Of a stretch of 36,108 nt of DNA, positions 25,847 to 33,035 are shown piece after piece (positions within the stretch are counted from its first letter, which is position 1; every line of letters begins with the position of its first letter). The position numbers and the translations under genes were made by a program. Below the pieces are notes generated by a model. The model ran no database searches, was not told the DNA's origin, and worked only from the letters and a program-made list of their open reading frames with translations. The DNA is from Bifidobacterium moraviense (GTDB taxonomy: Bacteria; Actinomycetota; Actinomycetes; Actinomycetales; Bifidobacteriaceae), in assembly GCF_012932365.1 (NCBI RefSeq), contig NZ_JAAIIH010000021.1:1-36108 (forward strand). Direction: 5' to 3'.

Positions 25847-25901
25847 GGCCTCCGCACTATTGCGGAGGCCTTGCCTTTTCCGTTGCTCGTCCCTGTACCG
25901 G
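25847..25901. repeat. Second copy of the terminator hairpin and its flank
   Basis: GGCCTCCGC (25847-25855) pairs with GCGGAGGCC (25862-25870) around ACTATT, followed by TTGCCTTTTCC. From here to about 25901 the sequence matches 25333-25387 with only a few changes (for example GTTGCTCGTCCCT against ATTGCTCATCCCT). It also lies just beyond the stop of the minus-strand flavoprotein gene. It may serve as terminator for both flanking genes. Confidence 0.75.
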
Positions 25902-25936
25902 CTGGACTGTCGATGGGGCTACGAGCAGGCCGAACG

Positions 25937-27748
25937 CTACGCGCCGATCAGCTCGAGCATCTGCGCGATGCCCTTCTTGCCGAACTCGACCTGCGGTTCG
26001 GCCTGCGAGCCCGCGCCCGCATCCGCGCCGCCGCGGTTGATGACGATGCACGGCACGCTCATCGCACCGTACTGGTCCTTGAGCTCCGGGAAGTGCGAAA
26101 CATCGTAGGCCTCGGCACGCACGTTCGGGCTGAGCGACGCAATGCGCTGCGATGCCAGCACGGTCTCCGGGCACATCGTGCAGGTGAGGGACACGAGGAT
26201 CATCACGTCGATCGGCGCATCGGCACCGGCGGCAGCCGCACGTTCGCGCAGATCGTCGTCAATCGGCTGACCGGGGCCGGCCGCGTTGTACAGGCCCAGC
26301 ACGAACGAGTTGAACTCGTGGCCGGACGGCACGCCATGGAACGCGAGACCGGTGTCATGCCCATCCACGAGCACGCGCACGCACGGGCGAGCATCAGGCA
26401 GCACGCCAGCCGGATCGAACGTGGCGCGACCGGCATCGTCAAGCGTCGCCGGAGCCTGCTCGTCATCGGCGACCACGACCGTGGCCTTGCCGTCAGACAG
26501 CTTCGCCACTTCGCCGATGAACCCTTGCAGTTCCGCCGAAAGCGGGGTGTCGTCAAGCTCAAGCTGCAGCGTGACCGGGCGCGCCAGACGTCCGAACACC
26601 ACCTTGAGCTGCTGCTTGATCGCATCGGAGAACAGTTCGCCGGGCTTGCGCGTCGCCTTCGCGGCGGCCGCGGCGTCGGCGCTGCGCTTGACGGGCGCGG
26701 GGGCGGGCGTGGTGCCCGCGGCGGATGCGGGCGAGGAGGCGGCTGCGGCCTCGGCCTGCTCGTAGGCGCTCGTGGTGGGACGCGGCGGCACCAGACCGGT
26801 CTTCTCGCTCATCTGCTTGGCGTAGCGTTCCAGCTCCACGGCGGCGATCGCGCCGTCCGCGGTGGCCGTGACGACCTGACGCAGGTTCTTGACGCGCAGA
26901 TCGCCGGCCGCGTACACGCCCGGCACGGACGTCTCGAGGTAGCCGTGCGTCACCACGTAGCCGTGGTCGTCGAGCTCCACCACGCCGCGCACCAGATCGG
27001 TGGCGGGCACGTAGCCGGCGAACACGAACACGCCGAACGTGCCGCCGTCCGCGGGCTTCCACGTCTCGGTCTCGCCCGTCTCGCGCGAGGCGATCGTCGC
27101 TTCGCGCAGACCGCCCTGGCCGGCGGTGACGCCCTTGAGCTCCACGCCGTAGCGCACGTCGATCTTCGGATTGTTCTTGGCCTCGGCGGCCGCCGACGCG
27201 TCGCACGTGAAGTCGTCCTCGCGCACGAGCACGGTGACCTTGGACGCGTACTTGGTGAGGAACACGGATTCCTCGGCGGCCGCGAATCCGCCGCCGACCA
27301 CCAGCACTTCCCTGCCGGTGAAGAACTCGCCATCGCAGGTGGCGCAGTAGGCGACGCCGCGGCCAGCGTATTCCGCTTCGCCGGCGAATCCGAGCTTGCG
27401 CGGGCTGGCGCCGGTGGCGATGAGGATGCCGAACACCCTGAGATCGCCGCGCGACGTGTGCACGGTCTTCACGTCGCCGTCCACGTCGAGGCCGGTCGCC
27501 TCGGCGGTGAGGAACTCGGCACCGAAGTCCTTGGCCTGCTGGCGCATCGTCTGGGTGAGCGCGCGGCCGGTGGTGCGGCCGACGCCCGGATAGTTGACGA
27601 CCTCGTTGGTGATGGTGATCTGGCCGCCGAAATCGTCCTTCTCGAGCACGAGCACGCGGTAGCGCGCGCGGGCAAGATACAGGCCGGCGGTGAGGCCCGC
27701 CGGGCCGCCGCCGATCACGACGACGTCGTAGAGATCGTTGTTGGGCAT
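25937..27748 (-). CDS. AhpF/TrxB-type flavoprotein with AhpF N-domain at C-terminus
   Basis: The 603-residue protein should pass electrons from NAD(P)H to the neighbouring AhpC. Residues 1-310 are a thioredoxin-reductase module: FAD-binding GGGPAG (13-18), redox CATC (C135, C138), a second nucleotide motif VGGGFAA (151-157) and the final FAD motif GVYAAGDLR. After a Pro/Ala-rich linker (312-368), residues 370-603 resemble the N-terminal domain of AhpF. DAIKQQLKVVFGRLARP and LDDTPLSAELQGFIGEVAKLSDG are the first thioredoxin-like fold, and VPSGHEFNSFVLGL leads to the second with CTMC (C523-C526) in SLTCTMCPETV. In AhpF this domain is at the other end, so the order is reversed. AAAGGAA is 10 nt before ATG. 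The next gene upstream on the same strand is ahpC, 181 bp away. Confidence 0.88.
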   Translation of the reverse strand: MPNNDLYDVVVIGGGPAGLTAGLYLARARYRVLVLEKDDFGGQITITNEVVNYPGVGRTTGRALTQTMRQQAKDFGAEFLTAEATGLDVDGDVKTVHTSRGDLRVFGILIATGASPRKLGFAGEAEYAGRGVAYCATCDGEFFTGREVLVVGGGFAAAEESVFLTKYASKVTVLVREDDFTCDASAAAEAKNNPKIDVRYGVELKGVTAGQGGLREATIASRETGETETWKPADGGTFGVFVFAGYVPATDLVRGVVELDDHGYVVTHGYLETSVPGVYAAGDLRVKNLRQVVTATADGAIAAVELERYAKQMSEKTGLVPPRPTTSAYEQAEAAAASSPASAAGTTPAPAPVKRSADAAAAAKATRKPGELFSDAIKQQLKVVFGRLARPVTLQLELDDTPLSAELQGFIGEVAKLSDGKATVVVADDEQAPATLDDAGRATFDPAGVLPDARPCVRVLVDGHDTGLAFHGVPSGHEFNSFVLGLYNAAGPGQPIDDDLRERAAAAGADAPIDVMILVSLTCTMCPETVLASQRIASLSPNVRAEAYDVSHFPELKDQYGAMSVPCIVINRGGADAGAGSQAEPQVEFGKKGIAQMLELIGA

Positions 27749-27852
27749 GATTGCACGTTCCTTTCGTCGTTTCCGTTTGCCGCCCGTCGATCATCCGCTG
27801 ATCATCCGTCGGCAATCCATGGGTCGTCCATCGACGTCGGCCTCGAACGAAG

Positions 27853-27907
27853 CAAGGCGGAGCCGAAGGATCCTTCGACTCCGCCTTGCGGCTCCGCTCA
27901 GGATGAC
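27853..27907. repeat. GTCATCCTGAGC-family palindrome between ahpC and the flavoprotein gene
   Basis: CAAGGCGGAGCCGAAGGA (27853-27870) pairs with TCCTTCGACTCCGCCTTG (27871-27888) with a single mismatch; then GCTCCGCTCAGGATGAC (27891-27907) ends the unit. It sits 22 bp after the ahpC stop, so it could weaken read-through into the flavoprotein gene. Confidence 0.8.
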
Positions 27908-27929
27908 CGAGCAGACAGGATCGGCACGA

Positions 27930-28493
27930 TCACAGCTGGCCGACGAGGTCGAGGCTCGGCTCGATGGTCTCCTCGCCCGGGGTCCAGTTGGCCGGGCACA
28001 CCTGATCGCCGTGCTCGTACACGAACTGGGAGGCCTGCACGCGGCGCAGCAGCTCGTCGGCGTTGCGGCCCACGTTGGAGCTGGTGACCTCGTAGGCCAC
28101 GACCTTGCCCTCCGGGTTCACGATGAAGTCGCCGCGCTCGGCCATGCCGTCGGCCTCGTTGTAGGTGTCGAGGTCGCGGGCGAGCAGCGCGGTCGGATCC
28201 GCAAGCATCGGGTACTGGATCTTGGCGATCTTCTCGCTGGCGTCATGCCACGCCTTGTGCACGAAGTGGGTGTCGCAGGACACGGAGTAGATCTCGCAGC
28301 CGATCTTCCTGAAGTCCTCGTACTTGTTGGCGAGGTCCTCCAGCTCGGTGGGGCACACGAAGGTGAAATCGGCGGGGTAGAAGAAGAACACGGACCAGTG
28401 GCCCAGCACGTCGGCCTTGGTGACCTCGCGGAACTCGTTGTTCTGGAAGGCCTGAACCTTGAAGTCGGTGATCTCATGCTGCAGCAGCGTCAT
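27930..28493 (-). CDS. ahpC: Alkyl hydroperoxide reductase C (2-Cys peroxiredoxin)
   Basis: The 187-residue peroxiredoxin reduces hydrogen peroxide and organic hydroperoxides. The peroxidatic Cys is C47 in ADFTFVCPTE, and the resolving Cys is C166 in GDQVCPANW; both are in the usual places for typical 2-Cys AhpC. Length equals that of enterobacterial AhpC. Reduction is expected from the flavoprotein encoded just downstream, whose C-terminal domain carries the AhpF-type CTMC. AAAGGA lies 8 nt before ATG 28493. The gene diverges from the carbonic anhydrase gene across ~190 bp. In catalase-poor, oxygen-sensitive bifidobacteria this pair is the main known peroxide defence; no regulator site was recognised. 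Confidence 0.96.
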   Translation of the reverse strand: MTLLQHEITDFKVQAFQNNEFREVTKADVLGHWSVFFFYPADFTFVCPTELEDLANKYEDFRKIGCEIYSVSCDTHFVHKAWHDASEKIAKIQYPMLADPTALLARDLDTYNEADGMAERGDFIVNPEGKVVAYEVTSSNVGRNADELLRRVQASQFVYEHGDQVCPANWTPGEETIEPSLDLVGQL

Positions 28494-28686
28494 ATGTACG
28501 TCCTTTCGCAGGGTTGCCGTAGACGATTGCGGTCATTTGCGGTACGTCTTCATCGTATCCGCCGGGGCGCACGGCGCGCGGGGACGCTCGCCCAAGGCGC
28601 ATGGTGAGAAATCTCACACCGCACGGCCGTACAATGGGCGCGACACGGGGCCGCGGGGCGCGGCGCCGACTGAGGACGGGAGCATC

Positions 28687-29394
28687 ATGGACGACGCATT
28701 CGAGACGCAGGACGTGCAGCCGCAGTTCGAGCGCGAGACCACGGCGAACGCCACGTGGAGCCGCCTGCTGGCCGGCAACCGCCGATTCGCGCAGGGCAAG
28801 GCCGAGCATCCGTGGCAGGACGCCACCACACGCGAGACGCTCATCGACCGTCAGAACCCGGACGCCGCGGTACTCGCCTGCTCCGATTCGCGCGTGCCCC
28901 CGGAGATCGTGTTCGACTCCGGCCTGGGCGACCTGTTCGACGTGCGCACGGCCGGGCAGATCGTGGACGACGCGGCGCTGGCATCGCTGGAATACGCGGT
29001 GGCGAAGCTGCACGTGAGCCTGCTCGTGGTACTGGGGCACGAAGGCTGCGGCGCGATCGACACGGCCGCGCGCAAACTGGACGAGCTCATCGCCTCCGCC
29101 ACCGACGACCCCGCCGGCTCGCTCGAGGCCGCGAGCGCCATGGCCGATCTGGACGAGCGCATCGCCGAAGCCGAGTCGATCATGCTGCGCACGGTGGGCA
29201 TGTCCGTGTGGCAGGCGCGCGAGGCCGAGCTCGAGGCGCACGAGGACTTCGAGCGCGTGCACGTGGCGCACACCATCGAGGAGCTCGTCACGCGCTCCGA
29301 GGTGATCCAGGAGGCGCTGGCGGCCGACCGGCTCATGATCGTGGGCGCGCGCTACCAGCTGTCCACCGGCAAGGTGGAGGTGCTCAGCTTCTGA
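28687..29394 (+). CDS. Beta-class carbonic anhydrase
   Basis: The 235-residue zinc enzyme interconverts CO2 and bicarbonate in the cytoplasm. Zinc ligands are C65 (in ACSDSR, with the D67/R69 dyad), H118 and C121 (in GHEGCG), at beta-class spacing. The first ~20 residues are acidic and not conserved-looking; the C-terminal part ends in the usual strand (MIVGARYQLSTGKVEVL). ATG 28687 follows GAGGACGGGAG and a TACAAT box ~55 nt upstream, so this gene has a normal leader. Bicarbonate for PEP carboxylase and fatty-acid synthesis is the likely use. A run of GTCATCCTGAGC repeats follows. Confidence 0.93.
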   Translation: MDDAFETQDVQPQFERETTANATWSRLLAGNRRFAQGKAEHPWQDATTRETLIDRQNPDAAVLACSDSRVPPEIVFDSGLGDLFDVRTAGQIVDDAALASLEYAVAKLHVSLLVVLGHEGCGAIDTAARKLDELIASATDDPAGSLEAASAMADLDERIAEAESIMLRTVGMSVWQAREAELEAHEDFERVHVAHTIEELVTRSEVIQEALAADRLMIVGARYQLSTGKVEVLSF

Positions 29395-29435
29395 GGCGGC
29401 CGGTTCCGCCATCCCCCGCGGCGTTTGCTCCGGTC

Positions 29436-29745
29436 ATTCTGGCCCCCGGTCATCCTGAGCGAAGGCGGCACCAGCAACACTCACTCCCGGTCATCCTGAG
29501 CGAAGGCGAAGCCGGAGTCGAAGGATCCCTGACACGCACACGAAGTCAAAGATCCAAAGATCCTTCGACTCCGCCCTACGGGCTCCGCTCAGGATGACAG
29601 AAAAGGAAACCTCCGCCCAGGATGACGGAGGAACAAAGCCCTGCTCCGCTCAGGATGACAGGGGAATTGAACCCCGCTCCGCACAGGATGACGGAGGAGA
29701 CGACCCGCGTCCTCGGCAAAGACGGAGTCGCATCGGATGACGGAG
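29436..29745. repeat. GTCATCCTGAGC repeat cluster after the carbonic anhydrase gene
   Basis: The 29395-29792 gap is filled by this cluster. An imperfect inverted repeat (arms about 29489-29526 and 29559-29598, both ending in the GATCCTTCGACTCCG theme) is followed by four to five direct tails of CTCCGCTCAGGATGAC with GGAGGA spacers. The flank of the transporter gene is open in frame through these tails, which explains a false long N-terminus. Confidence 0.85.
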
Positions 29746-29792
29746 GAGACGACTGCGCGCCGATTGACGTGCCGACCTTCTACAGTGAAGGC

Positions 29793-31175
29793 ATGTCGCT
29801 AGGTCTGAACATCGCACTGATCTTCGTCTTCCTGCTGCTGGGATCGATCTTCTCCGGCACCGAGCTCGCCCTGGTGAGCCTGCGCGGATCGCAGATCGAC
29901 CAGATGGAGCAGGAGGACGCCCGCGGCGCGCGCGTGGCCAAGATCGCCCGTGATCCCAACACGTTCCTCTCCACCGTGCAGATCGGCGTGACGCTGTGCG
30001 GCTTTCTGTCCGCATCATTCGGCGAATCGTCGATCTCCCCGTTCATCGTGCCCGTGGTGGAGGCCTGGGGCGTACCGACGAACATCGCCGCGCCGCTCAC
30101 TACCATCAGCCTGACGCTCATCATCTCGTACTGCTCGATCGTGATCTCCGAGATGGTGCCCAAGCGCATCGCCATGCAGCGCACCGAGCGGATCGCGCGC
30201 GCCGTGGTGCCCGCCATCGACATCTTCGCCAAGGTGTGCCGCCCGATCATCTGGCTCATCGGCAAGAACACCAACGGCATCGTGCGCCTGCTGGGATTCG
30301 ACCCCAACGAGACCGAATCGGAGGTCTCGGACGACGAGCTGCGCGTGCTCGTCAACTCCAACACCAACCTCGGCAAGGACGAGCGCACCATCCTCGACGA
30401 CGTGTTCGACGCCTCCGAGACGATCGTGGCCGAGGTGATGCGCCCGCGCGCCGACGTGGTGTTCCTCGAAGCCGACCAGCCGATCGCCGACGCCGCCGCC
30501 TACGTGCGCGAGATGCCGTACTCCCGCTACCCGGTCACCGGCAAGGACTTCGACGACGTGATCGGATTCGTGCACGTGCGCGACCTGCTCGACGTGCGCG
30601 ACCCGAACGCGAAGACCGTGCGCGACGTGACGCGCGAAGGCATTTCGCTGCCCGGCACGTCCAAGCTGCTGCCGAGCCTCGAACTGCTGCGCAAGCGCGG
30701 CATCCACCTCGCCGTGGTGATCGACGAATACGGCGGCACGGACGGCATCGTGACGTTGGAGGACATGACCGAGGAGCTCGTGGGCGACATCCGCGACGAG
30801 TACGACCTGCCGAGCGAGAAGGGCGGCGCACGCAAGCAGCGCACGGCGTTCGTCAACGGCGTGGCCACGATCGAAGGCGGCATGACGATCGAGGACTTCG
30901 CGGACCTGACCGGCATCGAGCTGGAGGACGGCCCGTACGAGACCGTGGCCGGCTACTTCCTGGCGCACACCGGCAAGATGGGCGCGGTGGGCGACGTGCT
31001 GCACTCCGATGACGGCTACGACATGGTGGTCACCAAGGTGGACGGCCGCCGCATCGAGACGATCGAGGTGTGCAAACACGGCGCCGGCGCGGACGACGAG
31101 CATGCCGGCGACGGCAAGGACGGCAAGGACGGCAAGGACGGCAAGGATAGCGGCAGGACAGGCAAGGCCGCCTAG
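29793..31175 (+). CDS. CNNM/HlyC-CorC family membrane protein
   Basis: The 460-residue protein has the three-part structure of the hemolysin-C/CorC or CNNM group, now linked to magnesium or other divalent-cation transport. An N-terminal DUF21 membrane domain spans residues 1 to ~185 (SIFSGTELALVSL, then YCSIVISEMVPKRIA). A CBS pair follows (~210-335; VMRPRADVVFLEADQ), with the linker DEYGGTDGIVTLEDMTEELVG, and then a CorC_HlyC domain. The end has four perfect 9-bp repeats coding GKD and a Lys-rich tail. ATG 29793 is preferred: TACAGT (29781-29786) is 6 nt upstream, and the DUF21 helix starts at once. Upstream in-frame starts (29622) translate repeat DNA. It is not clearly in an operon. Confidence 0.9.
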   Translation: MSLGLNIALIFVFLLLGSIFSGTELALVSLRGSQIDQMEQEDARGARVAKIARDPNTFLSTVQIGVTLCGFLSASFGESSISPFIVPVVEAWGVPTNIAAPLTTISLTLIISYCSIVISEMVPKRIAMQRTERIARAVVPAIDIFAKVCRPIIWLIGKNTNGIVRLLGFDPNETESEVSDDELRVLVNSNTNLGKDERTILDDVFDASETIVAEVMRPRADVVFLEADQPIADAAAYVREMPYSRYPVTGKDFDDVIGFVHVRDLLDVRDPNAKTVRDVTREGISLPGTSKLLPSLELLRKRGIHLAVVIDEYGGTDGIVTLEDMTEELVGDIRDEYDLPSEKGGARKQRTAFVNGVATIEGGMTIEDFADLTGIELEDGPYETVAGYFLAHTGKMGAVGDVLHSDDGYDMVVTKVDGRRIETIEVCKHGAGADDEHAGDGKDGKDGKDGKDSGRTGKAA

Positions 31176-31195
31176 TCCGCAAGCGAGGCAGTCGC

Positions 31196-31223
31196 GCGCC
31201 GCCGGCCCGGCTTCCGGCGGCGC
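31196..31223 (+). terminator. Hairpin after the CNNM-type gene
   Basis: GCGCCGCCGG (31196-31205) and CCGGCGGCGC (31214-31223) form a perfect 10-bp stem with an 8-nt loop, 20 nt after the stop. No T-run follows. Confidence 0.6.
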
Positions 31224-31356
31224 TGTCATCGCAGGCCGTACGGTTTCCGAACGGCCGTGCGCGTGCGCGTTATGGTGGCGTCAACAGCCGAACATTCGTC
31301 CCACAGGGTCGCGGGCCGGACGGCGGCAACCGTTCATCGCACGGAAAGGCATCGCC

Positions 31357-31995
31357 ATGCGCAACCATCGATCTCATGCATCGTTCTCTCCGATCGCCGC
31401 GCTGATGGCGGTCACGCTCACGCTGGGACTTGCGGCGTGCGGCGGATACGGCGTCTCGCACGAGGACGCCCCCGAGCGCGATCCCGCCTCCCCGTCCACG
31501 AGCGAATCGACCGGCACGTCGCGCGCCAGACTGTACGGCTCGGTGGATGAGCTCGCCGCGGACAGCGCCGCGGTGCTCGTTGGCCGGGTGGACGCCACCG
31601 ACGTGACGCGGGACGTCGACGGCGCCACCGACTTCACGCTGGCTACCGTGACCGTGCTCAAGGCCGTCAAGGGCTCCGCCGACGCGGACGGCACCGTCAC
31701 CGTGCGCCAGACCGGCTCGGCCGCGCAGCGCACGCCGGAAACGCTGCTCAGGACCGGCGACGTGGCGCTGCTGTTCCTTGCCGAGTCCGGGCTGCCGGGC
31801 GACCAGGCCGGCCAGTATTACGTCACCGGCGCCGGCGCCGGATTGTACGAGGCCGCCGATGGCGACGCAGCGGCGCTGCGCTCCGTGGCGCCGGGCGAGG
31901 CCGAACAGGCCGTCGACGCCGCCACGTTCAACCGGGTCGATACGGATTCCGGCGATACGCTGCCCGCCACGCTCCGCATCGGCGACCTGAGCTGA
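31357..31995 (+). CDS. Putative lipoprotein
   Basis: The 212-residue product has a type II signal: basic MRNHRSH, a hydrophobic stretch (FSPIAALMAVTLTLG) and the lipobox LAAC with C28 as the predicted lipid-anchored Cys. Ser/Thr/Pro-rich linker residues (~40-55) lead to a domain of ~150 residues not identified by name. VLVGRVDATDVTRDV, TVLKAVKGSADADGTVTVRQTG and LLFLAESG recall short beta-rich domains found in other secreted actinobacterial proteins. GGAAAGG is ~8 nt before the ATG. There is a terminator right after it. No partner genes are nearby. Confidence 0.8.
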   Translation: MRNHRSHASFSPIAALMAVTLTLGLAACGGYGVSHEDAPERDPASPSTSESTGTSRARLYGSVDELAADSAAVLVGRVDATDVTRDVDGATDFTLATVTVLKAVKGSADADGTVTVRQTGSAAQRTPETLLRTGDVALLFLAESGLPGDQAGQYYVTGAGAGLYEAADGDAAALRSVAPGEAEQAVDAATFNRVDTDSGDTLPATLRIGDLS

Positions 31996-32007
31996 CCGCG
32001 CCAGCCC

Positions 32008-32044
32008 GTTTCCCGGCGCACGATGCCGGGAAACAGGCCTTTTG
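32008..32044 (+). terminator. Terminator after the lipoprotein gene
   Basis: GTTTCCCGGC (32008-32017) and GCCGGGAAAC (32025-32034) form a perfect 10-bp stem with loop GCACGAT, then AGGCCTTTTG. The stem extends by GCC/GGC past one mismatch. Confidence 0.75.
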
Positions 32045-32078
32045 CGGCTCGGACGACGCTCGTGCAGAGAGGCGACGA

Positions 32079-32297
32079 GGGGTATCTGCGGAGTCAGGGG
32101 TACTTTCGGCGTTGTGCAAGGAGGTATCTGCAGAGTCAGGGTGCCCGAAGCCGGCAACATGCGCTCGGCGCCGCTCCAAAACCGCGTCATTGCAACGAGC
32201 CGCCGCCTCCGATACGGGCGTTGTCTCTCTCAAGGCACCCTGACTCTGCAGATACCTGCCGGCAGATGGCGAAAAGTACCCCTGACTCTGCGGATAT
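32079..32297. repeat. Nested inverted element, copy 4
   Basis: Units are GGGGTATCTGCGGAGTCAGG (~32079), GAGGTATCTGCAGAGTCAGG (~32121), the inverted GCACCCTGACTCTGCAGATA (~32236) and the inverted ACCCCTGACTCTGCGGATAT (~32279). The layout a-b-centre-b'-a' equals copies 1 and 3, and the ~95-nt centre is different again. It lies between the lipoprotein terminator and the dps promoter; with those it accounts for the 31996-32479 gap. Confidence 0.87.
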
Positions 32298-32398
32298 CCG
32301 CGGCTGCCCCTCGGATATCCGCCCGTCGCGGAGCCACGAACCGCCCAAGTGACCGCTCCGCCCCGTTTCTCCGTCTCCGCTACCGCCCGAGGCGCCTT

Positions 32399-32460
32399 TT
32401 GGCGGGTCGAACGGCGAAGGTAGACTGGGTTTCGCACCGGTTCGCCGAAGAGGGCGAACC
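32399..32460 (+). promoter_or_regulatory. dps promoter and leader hairpin
   Basis: TTGGCG (32399-32404) and TAGACT (32421-32426), 16 bp apart, form a likely promoter. In the leader, GGTTCGCC (32439-32446) pairs with GGCGAACC (32453-32460) in a perfect stem that ends just before the Shine-Dalgarno GAAGGAAGG (32464-32472). Confidence 0.55.
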
Positions 32461-32479
32461 TTCGAAGGAAGGAATCATC

Positions 32480-32959
32480 ATGACGCTTGCATTCACCGTT
32501 CCCGGACTGGACGAGGCCGCCAGCGAGAAGGCCGTGGCCATTCTGCAGAACCGTCTCGCGCAGGAGCAGGAGGCCGCGCTCGTGCTCAAGCACGCGCACT
32601 GGAACGTGACCGGCCCGAACTTCATCGCCGTGCACGAGATGCTCGACCCGCAGGTCGAGGTCGTGCTCGCCCAGGCCGACGAGACCGCCGAGCGCATCGC
32701 CACGCTGGGCGGCGCTCCGGACGGCCGCCCGGAGGCCATCGTGCGCGCCCGCACGTGGAAGGACTTCGACGTGGAGGGCCGCAAGTCCACCGTCGACTAC
32801 ATCAACGCGCTGATCGAGTACTACGACGGCTTCATCGCCGACGACCGCAAGGCCGTGGAGGAGCTGGACGAGCTCGACTTCGTCTCCTCCAACATCATCC
32901 AGGACCACGTGCAGGAGCTGGAGAAGTTCCAGTGGTTCCTGCGCAGCCACGTCGCCTGA
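32480..32959 (+). CDS. dps: Dps-family ferritin-like DNA-protection protein
   Basis: The 159-residue protein should form the 12-subunit Dps shell, which oxidises Fe2+ with hydrogen peroxide and stores iron as ferric mineral. All ferroxidase ligands are present with the spacing of E. coli Dps: H40 (AHWNVTG), H52 and D56 (VHEMLD), D67 and E71 (DETAER). The N-terminus is short with no Lys-rich tail, so DNA binding by that route is unlikely. GAAGGAAGG is ~8 nt before the ATG. It is a single gene with its own promoter and a hairpin behind it. Functionally it matches the peroxide defence of ahpC, since both limit Fenton chemistry. Confidence 0.95.
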   Translation: MTLAFTVPGLDEAASEKAVAILQNRLAQEQEAALVLKHAHWNVTGPNFIAVHEMLDPQVEVVLAQADETAERIATLGGAPDGRPEAIVRARTWKDFDVEGRKSTVDYINALIEYYDGFIADDRKAVEELDELDFVSSNIIQDHVQELEKFQWFLRSHVA

Positions 32960-32969
32960 TCGCGCCCGG

Positions 32970-32993
32970 GCGCGAGTCACGTCCGACTCGCGC
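32970..32993 (+). terminator. Hairpin after dps
   Basis: GCGCGAGT (32970-32977) pairs with ACTCGCGC (32986-32993) around CACGTCCG, starting 10 nt after the stop. No T-run is present. Confidence 0.55.
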
Positions 32994-33035
32994 GACCTAT
33001 CCGCGAACGACGCAACCGCCGCGACCGACGCGCCC

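Noticed and set aside
29622..29792. Longer N-terminus for the CNNM-type protein
   Set aside because: It translates the GCTCAGGATGAC repeat tails, and the DUF21 domain begins at 29793.
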